DNA of 64,000 nt from Chloroflexota bacterium (GCA_021414245.1 JAIOOU010000003.1:620001-684000); one strand, 5' to 3'. Shown: positions 52,501 to 60,561, counted from the first letter of the stretch. A program made the numbers and translations. Notes: generated from the sequence alone by a model not told the origin.

Positions 52501-52516
52501 AATAATACGTGGTCTT

Positions 52517-52534
52517 CTAGTTGCTGTCCGTCAT
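52517..52534 (-). CDS. Leader peptide (upstream ORF) of the ABC-F gene, MTDSN
   Basis: ATG ACG GAC AGC AAC TAG on the minus strand encodes five residues. It is preceded by AAAGGAG (52549-52543) at the ideal 8-base spacing, a better ribosome binding site than many genes here. It lies 17-83 bases upstream of the mutually exclusive hairpins. Such short ORFs sense ribosome-targeting drugs by stalling upstream of ABC-F resistance genes in Firmicutes. Translation is inferred, not shown. Confidence 0.6.
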   Translation of the reverse strand: MTDSN

Positions 52535-52562
52535 TCGCTGCGCTCCTTTGATTAGCGCGAAA

Positions 52563-52591
52563 ATTATATCACCGGTTTTCGATCTGGTCGA
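52563..52591 (-). promoter_or_regulatory. Promoter of the ABC-F leader transcript
   Basis: On the minus strand TATAAT lies at 52568-52563, 28 bases before the leader ORF. A TCGACC at 52591-52586 (4 of 6 matches to TTGACA) is 17 bases upstream. Confidence 0.5.
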
Positions 52592-52737
52592 TTTTGGCAT
52601 CCAGAACGCCATTGTTGTCAGCTTATTTCAAAAGCTTTTAAACCCGTAATGTCCGAAGTGTAACCCATTTGTTGGGTTGTTTCCTTGCACCAAAATTCAC
52701 CCATGTCTTGCCTGTATAGTCATACTCCAGTACCCAA

Positions 52738-52850
52738 CCGCGTGCGTCATCGTCCCTGGCGCACGCGGCAACGAGCGTGGTGGATTGGCCTATGTGCAGA
52801 AAAAGCTCGAATCCCAAGGATTATACGAACGCTGACCCCGCAGGGACGAT
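52738..52850 (+). ncRNA. Candidate structured RNA with pseudoknot upstream of rpsP
   Basis: CCGCGTGCG (52738-52746) and CGCACGCGG (52760-52768) form a perfect 9-bp hairpin. Its loop contains ATCGTCCCTG (52749-52758), which is perfectly complementary over 10 bp to CAGGGACGAT (52841-52850). Between lie AGCGT/ACGCT (52774-52778/52829-52833) and AATCC/GGATT (52810-52814/52818-52822). All four helices can coexist as an H-type pseudoknot. No known riboswitch class was recognised. Confidence 0.4.
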
Positions 52851-52967
52851 TCCCCGCTTTCTCTGGTAAAATATGGCCCTGCGATTTCAGCCCGCAAACC
52901 GTGCTTTCCTTGCACACCCCTCTCGTGCCTGTCTGAGACGCAAAACATTCTAAAGGAGTAAGTCAAC

Positions 52968-53312
52968 ATGGTTCGAATTCGTTTACGTCGTATTGGTCTC
53001 AAAGGCCAACCCACGTACCGCATCATCGCTGCGGACAAGGAAGCCCCCCGCGATGGCCGCTTTTTGGAAATTTTGGGCGTATACAACCCGCGCACCAATC
53101 CCGCCACCATTCATATTAAGGAAGACCGCGTTTTCCATTGGATGAAGAACGGCGCCCTCCCGACCGAGTCTGTCGCCCAGATCTTCAAGTCCTCCGGCAC
53201 CCAGGCCCGTTTCGACCGCTTCAAGAAGGGCGAGGCTGTTGAAGCCCTTGTCGCTGAAGCCGCTGCAGATGAAGCCAAACGCGCTGCACCCAACAAGACC
53301 CGCAAGGATTAA
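52968..53312 (+). CDS. rpsP: 30S ribosomal protein S16
   Basis: The 114-residue protein starts MVRIRLRRIGLKGQPTYRII and has GRFLEILGVYNPRTNPATIHI and a WMKNGALPTESVAQIFKSSG region, all S16 hallmarks, with an Ala/Lys-rich C-terminal extension. The AAAGGAG site precedes the ATG. It opens the rpsP-khpA-rimM unit. It binds 16S rRNA early in 30S assembly. Confidence 0.98.
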   Translation: MVRIRLRRIGLKGQPTYRIIAADKEAPRDGRFLEILGVYNPRTNPATIHIKEDRVFHWMKNGALPTESVAQIFKSSGTQARFDRFKKGEAVEALVAEAAADEAKRAAPNKTRKD

Positions 53313-53317
53313 CTTTA

Positions 53318-53382
53318 GGTCATTGCAAAGGCCGGCGGTCAAGTAGCGTTCTTTGCGCATCGAGACCCCGCCTTCCCAATGA
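53318..53382. repeat. GTCATTG...CAATGAC dispersed-repeat-like element
   Basis: Between rpsP and khpA, GTCATTG (53318-53324) and CAATGAC (53376-53382) bracket a GC-rich stretch. Elements at 54180 and 63320 have related ends. They resemble the GTCATT(G/C) dispersed repeats common in Chloroflexota intergenic DNA. The element separates two genes of a normally tight operon. Confidence 0.35.
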
Positions 53383-53397
53383 CGCTGGCAGGCAAAC

Positions 53398-53631
53398 ATG
53401 AAAGAACTGATCGAATTCATCGCCAAATCCCTCGTCGATCACCCCGAACAGGTTGAGGTGCGTGAGAGCGGGGGCGGCTCCCGGGTCCGCGTTGAACTCA
53501 GCGTCACCAAGGAAGACATGGGACGTGTGATCGGCAAGAGCGGCAAGGTGGCCAACGCCATCCGCGCGCTCCTGCGGGTGGCCGCCGAGCGTGAAGGCAA
53601 GCAGGCCACGCTGGATGTAATGGAACCCTGA
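53398..53631 (+). CDS. khpA: KH-domain RNA-binding protein KhpA
   Basis: The 77-residue protein is a single type-II KH domain: MKELIEFIAKSLVDHPEQVEV and the GxxG loop in VIGKSGKVANAIRALL. KhpA (YlqC) binds RNA, usually with KhpB, and affects cell division and elongation in other bacteria. It sits between rpsP and rimM as in many genomes and overlaps rimM by one base. Confidence 0.96.
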   Translation: MKELIEFIAKSLVDHPEQVEVRESGGGSRVRVELSVTKEDMGRVIGKSGKVANAIRALLRVAAEREGKQATLDVMEP

Positions 53632-54173
53632 TGCCCTCCAAACAAAGCATTCCCTCAGGCTCGCCGGAAGGCGAGTCTGTCTATTTGGTCATCGGATACC
53701 TGCGTCGTTCGCACGGCGTGCGCGGCGAGATCATCATGGATGTGCACACCGATTTTCCCGACCGCATTAAACCCGGACGCAAGGTGCTGATCGGCGAGAA
53801 GCATCAGCCGCTCACGCTGGATACCGTCCGTGAGCACGGGAATGGCCTGCTGGTCAGCCTGCGCGGCGTGGACACCCCCGAAGATGCCGCCAAATACCGC
53901 AATCAATGGGTCTATGTTAAAGCCTCCGAAGTCCCGCCGCTTCCAGAAGGCAAACATTATCAATACGAATTGATCGACCTGGATGTCGTCGACGAGAACG
54001 GCGGTCCGCTTGGCAAACTGGTGGAGATTTTGGAAACCGGCGCCAACGACGTCTATGTCGTTCGGGATGACTCCGGAAAAGAGATTCTCCTGCCCGCCAT
54101 TCCCTCGGTCATTCTGGACCTGGATATGGGTCGGCGCATCCTGAAAGTTCATCTGCTCGACGGATTGATTTAA
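53631..54173 (+). CDS. rimM: 16S rRNA processing protein RimM
   Basis: The 180-residue protein has VIGYLRRSHGVRGEIIMDVHTDFPDR (N-terminal beta-barrel), VSLRGVDTPEDAAKYRNQWVYV and the PRC-barrel ELIDLDVVDENGGPLGKLVEILETGANDVYVV, ending with IPSVILDLDMGRRILKVHLLDGL. It assists S19 binding in 30S assembly. Order rpsP-khpA-rimM is normal, but the usual trmD and rplS do not follow; a terminator and dprA come next. Confidence 0.97.
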   Translation: MPSKQSIPSGSPEGESVYLVIGYLRRSHGVRGEIIMDVHTDFPDRIKPGRKVLIGEKHQPLTLDTVREHGNGLLVSLRGVDTPEDAAKYRNQWVYVKASEVPPLPEGKHYQYELIDLDVVDENGGPLGKLVEILETGANDVYVVRDDSGKEILLPAIPSVILDLDMGRRILKVHLLDGLI

Positions 54174-54179
54174 TTTCAT

Positions 54180-54212
54180 GTCACTCTGAGGAGCGCAGCT
54201 CCGAGGAATCTC
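54180..54212 (+). repeat. Dispersed-repeat remnant (TCACTCTGAGGAGCGCAGC type)
   Basis: The segment starting TCACTCTGAGGAGCGCAGCT and ending CCGAGGAATCTC resembles the dispersed repeat of form GTCATTCTGAG...CGAAGAATCTC scattered through Anaerolineae and other genomes (from memory). It stands directly after rimM. Related ends occur at 53318 and 63320. Confidence 0.45.
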
Positions 54213-54220
54213 TTATTTAC

Positions 54221-54264
54221 AATAGAGCATGACGCCGCCCGGATGGGCGGCGTCATGCTCTATT
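54221..54264 (+). terminator. Terminator-like 20-bp stem after rimM
   Basis: AATAGAGCATGACGCCGCCC pairs perfectly over 20 bp with its complement around a GGAT loop. It ends in AACTG rather than a T-run, yet its A/T base can supply weak U pairing. It probably ends the rpsP-khpA-rimM transcript. Confidence 0.7.
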
Positions 54265-54341
54265 AACTGTAGTTGGAAAAAAGACTTTATAATGCCGTAT
54301 TCGATGCAACCTCGATTGGTGTTCCTATAAGGCAGTTCGAC

Positions 54342-55454
54342 ATGGATGAAAAAAAATACTGGGTTGGCTTTAATCTCATCAAAGGCATCGGCGCGGTGCG
54401 CCTGCAGGGGCTGATTGCCTACTTCGGTGACCTCGGATCCGCCTGGAGCGCCGACCCTGCTCGGCTGGCGGAAGCAGGCCTGGGCGGGAAAGTGATCGAG
54501 CGCGTACTTGCCGCGCGTCAAAAAATGGACCTGGATCAGGTCTGGGCTAAAATTGAAGCGCAGGGCATCAAGATCCTGACCTGGCAGGATGAAGCCTATC
54601 CCTCCCGACTGAAAGAGATTGACCAACCGCCTCCGGTGATGTATATTCGCGGCGATTATCTCCCGGATGATCTCTTTGCGGTGGCGATCGTCGGCACGCG
54701 CCGCGTCACGCCGTATGGCCGTCAGATCACCGAGGAGCTGGCTTCCTTCCTGGCCTCGAACGGTATTACCGTGGTCAGCGGTCTCGCCCGCGGGGTGGAT
54801 GCGGTCGCGCATCAAACCGCCTTGAAAGCCGGCGGCCGGTCGATTGCCATTTTGGGCAGCGGCGTCGACAAGATCTATCCGCCCGAACATCAAAAGATGG
54901 CCGAACAAATGATGGAACGCGGCGCGGTCATGAGCGATTATGCGCCCGGCACCCCGCCGGACGCCTCCAATTTTCCCCCGCGCAACCGCATCATTTCTGG
55001 TTTATCATTGGCGGTCGTTGTGGTCGAAGCCGGCGAGACCAGCGGCGCGCTCATCACGGCTGAGTTTGCAGCCGAGCAAGGTCGTGAAATTTTTGCGGTG
55101 CCGGGGAGTATACTTGCGCCGCAAAGCAAGGGCACCAACAAACTGATCCAGAAGGGTGCCCAGCCCTTGTTGACGGTCAACGATCTGATGCAGGCCCTGG
55201 ATTTTTCGCGCATTGGCGAACACAAGGCCGCGCGCAAGGTCATCCCCACGGATGAAACCGAAGCGCGATTAATGGATGTGCTGGGCGATGAACCCCTGCA
55301 TGTGGACGAGATCCGCAATCAGGCCGATTTGCCGATTGAGAAGGTTTCTGCTACACTCGCGCTGATGGAATTGAAAGGCATGGTCCGCCAGGTGGGTGGC
55401 ATGAATTATGTCGCGGTACGCGAAGAGCAGGCGGAGTACAAAGCGAAGGAATGA
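54342..55454 (+). CDS. dprA: DNA-processing protein DprA
   Basis: The 370-residue protein starts at MDEKKYW (54342); the frame continues upstream without conserved residues. A helix-hairpin-helix-like N-terminus (FNLIKGIGAVRLQGLIAYF) precedes the extended Rossmann fold (about 110-290: VAIVGTRRVTPYGRQITEEL, VSGLARGVDAVAHQTAL, AILGSGVDKIYPPEH, FPPRNRIISGLS, ETSGALITAEFA), and a C-terminal winged helix (about 300-360). DprA loads RecA on incoming single-stranded DNA during transformation, so the host may be competent. Confidence 0.95.
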   Translation: MDEKKYWVGFNLIKGIGAVRLQGLIAYFGDLGSAWSADPARLAEAGLGGKVIERVLAARQKMDLDQVWAKIEAQGIKILTWQDEAYPSRLKEIDQPPPVMYIRGDYLPDDLFAVAIVGTRRVTPYGRQITEELASFLASNGITVVSGLARGVDAVAHQTALKAGGRSIAILGSGVDKIYPPEHQKMAEQMMERGAVMSDYAPGTPPDASNFPPRNRIISGLSLAVVVVEAGETSGALITAEFAAEQGREIFAVPGSILAPQSKGTNKLIQKGAQPLLTVNDLMQALDFSRIGEHKAARKVIPTDETEARLMDVLGDEPLHVDEIRNQADLPIEKVSATLALMELKGMVRQVGGMNYVAVREEQAEYKAKE

Positions 55455-55468
55455 CAGGTTAATTGAAA

Positions 55469-56563
55469 ATGTCCGAACATACCTATGCAGTCATCATGGC
55501 GGGCGGGGGCGGCACCCGCCTCTGGCCGGTTTCCCGCAAGGAAAAGCCCAAACAGCTGCTGCCCTTGCTTGGGCAGGAGACCTTGTTCCAAAGCACGGTT
55601 CAGCGCCTTGAGAACTTGTTTCCGCCGGAACACATTCTGGTGGTGACGGTCGAAGAGCAGGCCCGTGAAATGCGCCTGCAGGCTCCCGAGATCCCCGAAG
55701 AGAATTATATTATCGAGCCGGCTCCACGCGGCACGGCCTCCGTGGTGGGTCTGGCGGCGGCTGTGCTTCACAAACGCGATGCAACCGCCGAGATGGCCGT
55801 ATTGCCTTCGGACCATTTCATCCGCAACCGCGATCTCTTCCATTACCTGCTCAAGGCCGCCTTTGAGGTGGCCGCGGACGGATATCTGGTCACCCTGGGA
55901 ATCACACCCAGCCAGCCTTCGACCGCCTATGGCTACATTCAACAGGGTGCGGCCTTGAACGGTCATTATAAATATCCGACCTACAAGGTGCGGCGCTTTA
56001 TCGAAAAGCCCGACGAACAGGCTGCCCAGCTATTGCTGCGCACCGGCGATCATTCCTGGAATAGCGGCATGTTCATCTGGCGCGCGGATGCGATCTTGAA
56101 GGAGATCGACCGGCAAATGCCGGATCTCAGCCGCTCCCTCAAAAAGATCTCCTCCAGTTGGGGAACGGACCGGCAGGAGGTCGTGTTAAAGGAACAATGG
56201 CAGGACCTCAAGACGGAAACCGTGGATTACGGTATCATGGAAAACGCCGAGCGGGTTGCCGTCCTGCCTGCCGGCGGGTTGGGTTGGAGTGATGTCGGCA
56301 TGTGGTCCTCGTTATTCGAAGTGCTCCTGCCAGATATGAATGGTAATATTGCCACCAACAGCAGCCTGCACCTGGCCCATGAAACGCACAACACCCTGGT
56401 CTACGGGGGCGGCGGGGAACGGCTGGTGGTCACGATCGGCGTGGACGATATGGTCATCGTCGATACGGGTGACGTCCTGATGGTCTGCAAGTCGGATCAA
56501 TCGCAGAAGGTCAAGGAAGTCGTCGAACACTTAAGGAAGCACAGACAGGAAAAATTTCTCTAG
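55469..56563 (+). CDS. Mannose-1-phosphate guanylyltransferase (GDP-mannose pyrophosphorylase)
   Basis: The 364-residue protein has the nucleotidyltransferase signature AVIMAGGGGTRLWPVSRKEKPKQLL, then ENYIIEPAPRGTASVVGLAA, LPSDHFI (metal-binding Asp), YGYIQQG, VRRFIEKPDEQAAQ, WNSGMFIWRAD, VDYGIME and GWSDVGMWSSL. This matches the ManC/RfbM group that makes GDP-mannose for surface glycans. It lacks the phosphomannose isomerase domain of bifunctional ManC. It starts 14 bases after the dprA stop, so the two may be cotranscribed. Confidence 0.93.
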   Translation: MSEHTYAVIMAGGGGTRLWPVSRKEKPKQLLPLLGQETLFQSTVQRLENLFPPEHILVVTVEEQAREMRLQAPEIPEENYIIEPAPRGTASVVGLAAAVLHKRDATAEMAVLPSDHFIRNRDLFHYLLKAAFEVAADGYLVTLGITPSQPSTAYGYIQQGAALNGHYKYPTYKVRRFIEKPDEQAAQLLLRTGDHSWNSGMFIWRADAILKEIDRQMPDLSRSLKKISSSWGTDRQEVVLKEQWQDLKTETVDYGIMENAERVAVLPAGGLGWSDVGMWSSLFEVLLPDMNGNIATNSSLHLAHETHNTLVYGGGGERLVVTIGVDDMVIVDTGDVLMVCKSDQSQKVKEVVEHLRKHRQEKFL

Positions 56564-56622
56564 ATGGGATCGTTCTTTTCTGACGAAGACATTAAAAATA
56601 TGGATAAAGGTTGGTTATAAGC

Positions 56623-58932
56623 ATGGAAGCTTATTGCATGAAATGCAAGACAAAACGGGAGATGCAGGATCCGGTCGCGGGCTTTAACGCCAAGGGATCG
56701 CCTGTCACCACGGCAATTTGTCCGGTCTGCGGCACAAAGTTGTACCGCATGGGCAGGACGGATGCCCACGCGGACATGATCGCGCCCCCAAAGCCGGAAA
56801 AGGTGGTGGTCCGCGAAGGCAAACTGGTGATCGTGGAATCCCCGGCCAAGGCCAAGACCGTCGGCCGCTTTTTGGGGAAGGGCTATACCGTCCGTGCCTC
56901 GGTCGGCCATGTGCGCGACCTGCTCAAATCGCAACTCTCAGTGGATGTCGAGAACAATTTCGAGCCCAAATATCGTGTGCCGAATGAAAAGAAGGATGTC
57001 GTCAAGGAGATCAAGAAGCTGGCGTCCACAGCCGAGGAGATCTTCCTTGCCACCGATCCCGACCGCGAAGGCGAGTCGATTTCCTGGCATTTAATGGAGG
57101 CCGCCCAGATCGCCCCCGAGCGCACCAAACGCGTGGTCTTTCATGAGATCACTGCGCCGGCAGTGGCTGAGGCCTTTTCCCACCCTCGTGAGATCAACAT
57201 GGACCTGGTCAATGCCCAGCAGGCCCGCCGCGTGCTCGACCGCCTGGTCGGCTACAGCATCAGTCCCATTCTGTGGGAGAAGGTGCGCGGGCGTCTGTCG
57301 GCGGGCCGTGTGCAATCGGTGGCGCTCAGGCTGATCGTTGAGCGTGAACGCGAGATCGATGAGTTCAAAGCCGTCGAGTATTGGTCGATTCACGGCGAGT
57401 TCAAACATGAGACTCACAAGTCGGCATTTTTGGCAAAGTTGGCCCGCATCGATGACAAGGAACCGGAGCTTTCCAACGAAGAGCTGGTCAAGCCCATCCT
57501 GATCGACATGGAAACCGCATCCTATGCGGTCACCAGGGTTAAGCGCGGCGAACGCAGGCGCAAGCCCTCGGCGCCGTTTACCACCTCCACGTTGCAGCAG
57601 GAGGCCTCACGCAAGCTCGGCTTTACCGCCAAACGTACCATGGGTCTGGCCCAGGGTCTGTACGAAGGCCAGGATGTAGGAGAGGGCGGTACGACCGGTT
57701 TGATCACGTACATGCGTACGGATTCGATGAACGTATCCACGATTGCGCAAAATGAAGCCCGCGAATATGTCTCCGGGAAATACGGCAACGATTACCTGCC
57801 TTCGGAAGCGCCCATCTACAAGACGAAATCCGCGAATGCCCAGGAAGCGCATGAGGCCATTCGTCCCACTTCCGCCATGCGCGACCCGGAGAAGGTCAAG
57901 GAATACCTTGACCCCGCCATGTTCAAGCTCTACCGCCTGATCTGGCAGCGCTTTGTCGCTTCTCAAATGGAGCAGGCTGTCTTTGACACGTTGCAGGTCG
58001 AGGTGACCGGCAAAACGAAGGCGCATGAATATCTTCTGCGTGCCTCCGGTTCGGCGGTCAAGTTTCCCGGCTTTTTGGTGGTGTACGAAGAAGCCAGAAA
58101 TGAAGATGTAAAGACCGAAGAAGAGGAAGAAAACGTCAAGATTCCCGTGGGCATCATGGAAGGCCAACAGCAGGATCTGGTCCGTTTGATCCCCGAACAG
58201 CACTTCACCCAGCCGCCTCCGCGTTTTTCAGAAGCCTCGCTCGTGCAGGCTCTGGAAGAGAATGGTATTGGCCGACCTTCCACGTATGCCCCGACCATAT
58301 CCACCATTCAGCAGCGTGGGTATGTCGAGCGTGTCGACAAACGCCTGATCCCGACCGATACCGGTCTGCAGGTCAACGACCTGATGGTGGAGTACTTCCC
58401 GGAAGTTGTTGATTTTAATTTCACGGCCCACATGGAACAGGATCTTGACCAGGTTGCCTCCGGCGAAATGCTCTGGACAGATGCCATCCAGGAATTCTAT
58501 ACCCCCTTCTCGGAGAAGGTGCAAAAGGCCCAAGCCGAGATGCCGGTCACCAAGAGCGGACCGGAACCTATCGGCCGTGCCTGCCCGACCTGCGGAAAGG
58601 AACTCGTCATCCGTTATGGCCGTTTTGGGAAATTCATTTCCTGCAGCGGCTTCCCAGACTGCCGTTATACCGAGCCCTGGCTGCTCAAGATCGGTGTTTC
58701 CTGCCCGACTGATGGCGGGGACCTCGTCGAAAGAAAAACTCGCAAGGGACGCACCTTTTTCGGCTGTGTAAATTATCCAAACTGCGACTTCACCTCCTGG
58801 AAGAGACCGCTGGCACGCCCCTGTCCCAAGTGCAACGGCATGCTTGTGGTGGCGAATAAACGCGAGGCGCAATGTCTTAATTGTTCCGAATCCTTCCTCC
58901 TGGAAGAGATCGTTCCTGAAACCATAGAATAG
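56623..58932 (+). CDS. topA: DNA topoisomerase I with N-terminal DUF5679 domain
   Basis: The 769-residue protein has a DUF5679-like treble-clef head (1-50: YCMKCKTKREMQ ... ICPVCGTKLYRMG) ahead of the TOPRIM domain (KLVIVESPAKAKTVGRFLGKGY, DPDREGESISWHL). The catalytic Tyr lies in GLITYMRTDSMNVS (near 367). The C-terminus carries three Cys4-type zinc ribbons (ACPTCGKELVIRYGRFGKF..., SCPTDGG..., PCPKCNGML...). It relaxes negative supercoils. The ATG at 56623 follows AAAGG, while the longer frame starts from a non-ATG. Fusion to DUF5679 is unusual for topoisomerase I. Confidence 0.96.
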   Translation: MEAYCMKCKTKREMQDPVAGFNAKGSPVTTAICPVCGTKLYRMGRTDAHADMIAPPKPEKVVVREGKLVIVESPAKAKTVGRFLGKGYTVRASVGHVRDLLKSQLSVDVENNFEPKYRVPNEKKDVVKEIKKLASTAEEIFLATDPDREGESISWHLMEAAQIAPERTKRVVFHEITAPAVAEAFSHPREINMDLVNAQQARRVLDRLVGYSISPILWEKVRGRLSAGRVQSVALRLIVEREREIDEFKAVEYWSIHGEFKHETHKSAFLAKLARIDDKEPELSNEELVKPILIDMETASYAVTRVKRGERRRKPSAPFTTSTLQQEASRKLGFTAKRTMGLAQGLYEGQDVGEGGTTGLITYMRTDSMNVSTIAQNEAREYVSGKYGNDYLPSEAPIYKTKSANAQEAHEAIRPTSAMRDPEKVKEYLDPAMFKLYRLIWQRFVASQMEQAVFDTLQVEVTGKTKAHEYLLRASGSAVKFPGFLVVYEEARNEDVKTEEEEENVKIPVGIMEGQQQDLVRLIPEQHFTQPPPRFSEASLVQALEENGIGRPSTYAPTISTIQQRGYVERVDKRLIPTDTGLQVNDLMVEYFPEVVDFNFTAHMEQDLDQVASGEMLWTDAIQEFYTPFSEKVQKAQAEMPVTKSGPEPIGRACPTCGKELVIRYGRFGKFISCSGFPDCRYTEPWLLKIGVSCPTDGGDLVERKTRKGRTFFGCVNYPNCDFTSWKRPLARPCPKCNGMLVVANKREAQCLNCSESFLLEEIVPETIE

Positions 58933-58945
58933 AAAGAGAGAATAT

Positions 58946-59122
58946 ATGCACTTTTCACCCCTTCTGTACCTGGATCCCGGCTCCGGCAGTTTCATCATCC
59001 AGATCCTGATCGCCGTCCTGCTTGGCCTGGGAGTTGCCTTGCGCGCTTCCTGGGGCAAGATCAGGACCTATTTTGGTGCCAAGCCAAAAACAGAGGATGA
59101 CGACGATTCTGAAAATGTCTAA
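58946..59122 (+). CDS. 58-residue membrane microprotein, YLDPGSGS type
   Basis: This gene is short: ATG 58946 (after GAAAGAGAG) to TAA 59120-59122. The product starts MHFSPLLYLDPGSGSFII, has one membrane helix (about 16-36), a short basic turn (RASWGKIRTYFG) and an acidic tail (KTEDDDDSENV). Proteins with YLDPGSGS and one helix often precede class I methyltransferase genes. It overlaps the methyltransferase gene by 8 bases, so the two are translationally coupled. Confidence 0.75.
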   Translation: MHFSPLLYLDPGSGSFIIQILIAVLLGLGVALRASWGKIRTYFGAKPKTEDDDDSENV

Positions 59123-60491
59123 ACCCGAACAACTTTCCGCTTCCTTTCGGGACCCGAGCGGGTTCCTGTTTTCAAGAGATGGAATCCTATACCGACAGAT
59201 CAACCGCGCGTACTCGAAGGATTACGCGCGGTTGATGGATTCGGGACTTTATGAAAGGCTGGTCAAGGCCGGCCTGCTGATCCCGCATGTGGAGGTGGAT
59301 CAGGCCCCGGCTGCGCAGGATGCGGCTTTCAAGGTCATTCAGCCGGAATGTGTGCCATTCATTTCCTATCCCTATGAGTGGTCCTTCAGTCAACTGCAGG
59401 ACGCGGCTCTGGCGACTCTGTCCATTCAAAAGCGTGCCCTCAAACTGGACATGTCGTTGAAGGATGCAAGCGCCTACAACATCCAGTTTGTGCGCGGCAG
59501 AGCGGCCCTGATCGACACCCTTTCCTTTGAGATTTACAAGGAAGGTCAACCCTGGGTGGCCTATAAGCAATTCTGCCAGCACTTTCTGGCGCCTTTGTCT
59601 TTGATGAGTTACCGGGATGTGCGGCTGAGCCAGCTGCTGCGGGTATACATTGACGGCGTGCCTCTTGATCTTGCCAGCAGCCTGCTTCCGGCGCGGACCA
59701 GATTTAACTTTGGCCTGCTCACGCATATCCATATCCATGCCGATGCCCAGAAACGCTATTCAGACAGGGAGATCAAAGCCGGTTCCGGTGGCATGAACAG
59801 ACATGCCATGATCGGCCTGATCGAAAGCCTTGAAAGCACGATCAAAAAGCTTGCCTGGAAACCCGCCGGCACCGAATGGGGCGATTATTACCAGAATACC
59901 AATTACAGCGACTCCGCTTTCGAACACAAGAAACAACTTGTAAAGGATTGGGTTGGCGATACGAAGTCCAGTCGGGTCTGGGACCTGGGGGGAAATACCG
60001 GTGTGTTCAGCCGGGAAGTCGCTTCCACGGGGGCTTACACTGTTTCTTTTGATATTGACCCTGCGGCGGTCGAACAGAATTACCGAATGGTGAAAACCAA
60101 CAAGGAACAAAACCTGCTGCCCCTGATTCTGGATTTGACCAATCCCAGCCCCGCCTTGGGTTGGAACAATACGGAAAGAAATTCCTTCGCAGAACGCGGC
60201 CCGGTGGACATGTCCCTTGCCCTGGCGGTCATTCACCATCTGGCGATCTCCAATAATGTCCCGTTGACCCAGATCGCTGATTTCTTCGCCTCCTGTGCCC
60301 GCTGGCTGGTGATCGAGTTCGTTCCGAAGTCTGATTCTCAAGTGCGGCGTTTGCTGGCCTCCCGTGAGGATATTTTTCCGGAATATACCCACGAGGGCTT
60401 TGAGAAGGCCTTTTCAACCCGTTTCCATATCCGCAAGACCGAGGCGGTTCAGGACTCCGAACGCGCCCTCTACCTGATGGAATTGCGCTGA
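59115..60491 (+). CDS. Class I SAM-dependent methyltransferase (NoeA-like)
   Basis: The 458-residue protein starts at ATG 59115 (MSKPEQLSASFRDPSGFLF). The N-terminal half (about 1-260) includes FRDPSGFLFSRDGILYRQIN and an AYNIQFVRGRAALIDTLSFE segment. The methyltransferase fold covers about 285-440: motif I VWDLGGNTGVFSREVA, motif II DIDPAAVEQNY, VDMSLALAVIHHLAIS, and DFFASCARWLVIEFVPKSD. This architecture resembles NoeA/NodS-like enzymes. Substrate is unknown. It is coupled to the 58-residue membrane protein. Confidence 0.85.
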   Translation: MSKPEQLSASFRDPSGFLFSRDGILYRQINRAYSKDYARLMDSGLYERLVKAGLLIPHVEVDQAPAAQDAAFKVIQPECVPFISYPYEWSFSQLQDAALATLSIQKRALKLDMSLKDASAYNIQFVRGRAALIDTLSFEIYKEGQPWVAYKQFCQHFLAPLSLMSYRDVRLSQLLRVYIDGVPLDLASSLLPARTRFNFGLLTHIHIHADAQKRYSDREIKAGSGGMNRHAMIGLIESLESTIKKLAWKPAGTEWGDYYQNTNYSDSAFEHKKQLVKDWVGDTKSSRVWDLGGNTGVFSREVASTGAYTVSFDIDPAAVEQNYRMVKTNKEQNLLPLILDLTNPSPALGWNNTERNSFAERGPVDMSLALAVIHHLAISNNVPLTQIADFFASCARWLVIEFVPKSDSQVRRLLASREDIFPEYTHEGFEKAFSTRFHIRKTEAVQDSERALYLMELR

Positions 60492-60561
60492 TCATTCCGG
60501 GATATGGCTTGAAAATTTGGATGTATAATCAGAAAAATGGAATTATTCAAAGGAGTCTAGT

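Larger units (their letters stand above)
52419..52967. other. Divergent intergenic region between ABC-F and rpsP genes
   Basis: These 549 bases have no convincing gene of normal size. The left 170 bases hold the ABC-F attenuation leader (minus strand). A hairpin AACCCA/TGGGTT lies at about 52662-52677. The right part holds the paired segments of a candidate structured RNA (52738-52850), then an A/T-rich TAAAAT at 52867 and the rpsP ribosome binding site AAAGGAG at 52951-52957. Confidence 0.6.

Noticed and set aside
52781-52835. A frame ending GLAYVQKKLESQGLYER-stop upstream of rpsP, like the end of a real protein
   Set aside because: The same frame has no protein-like sequence upstream and no start; the bases also take part in nested stems. 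A gene remnant cannot be excluded, but I do not annotate one.
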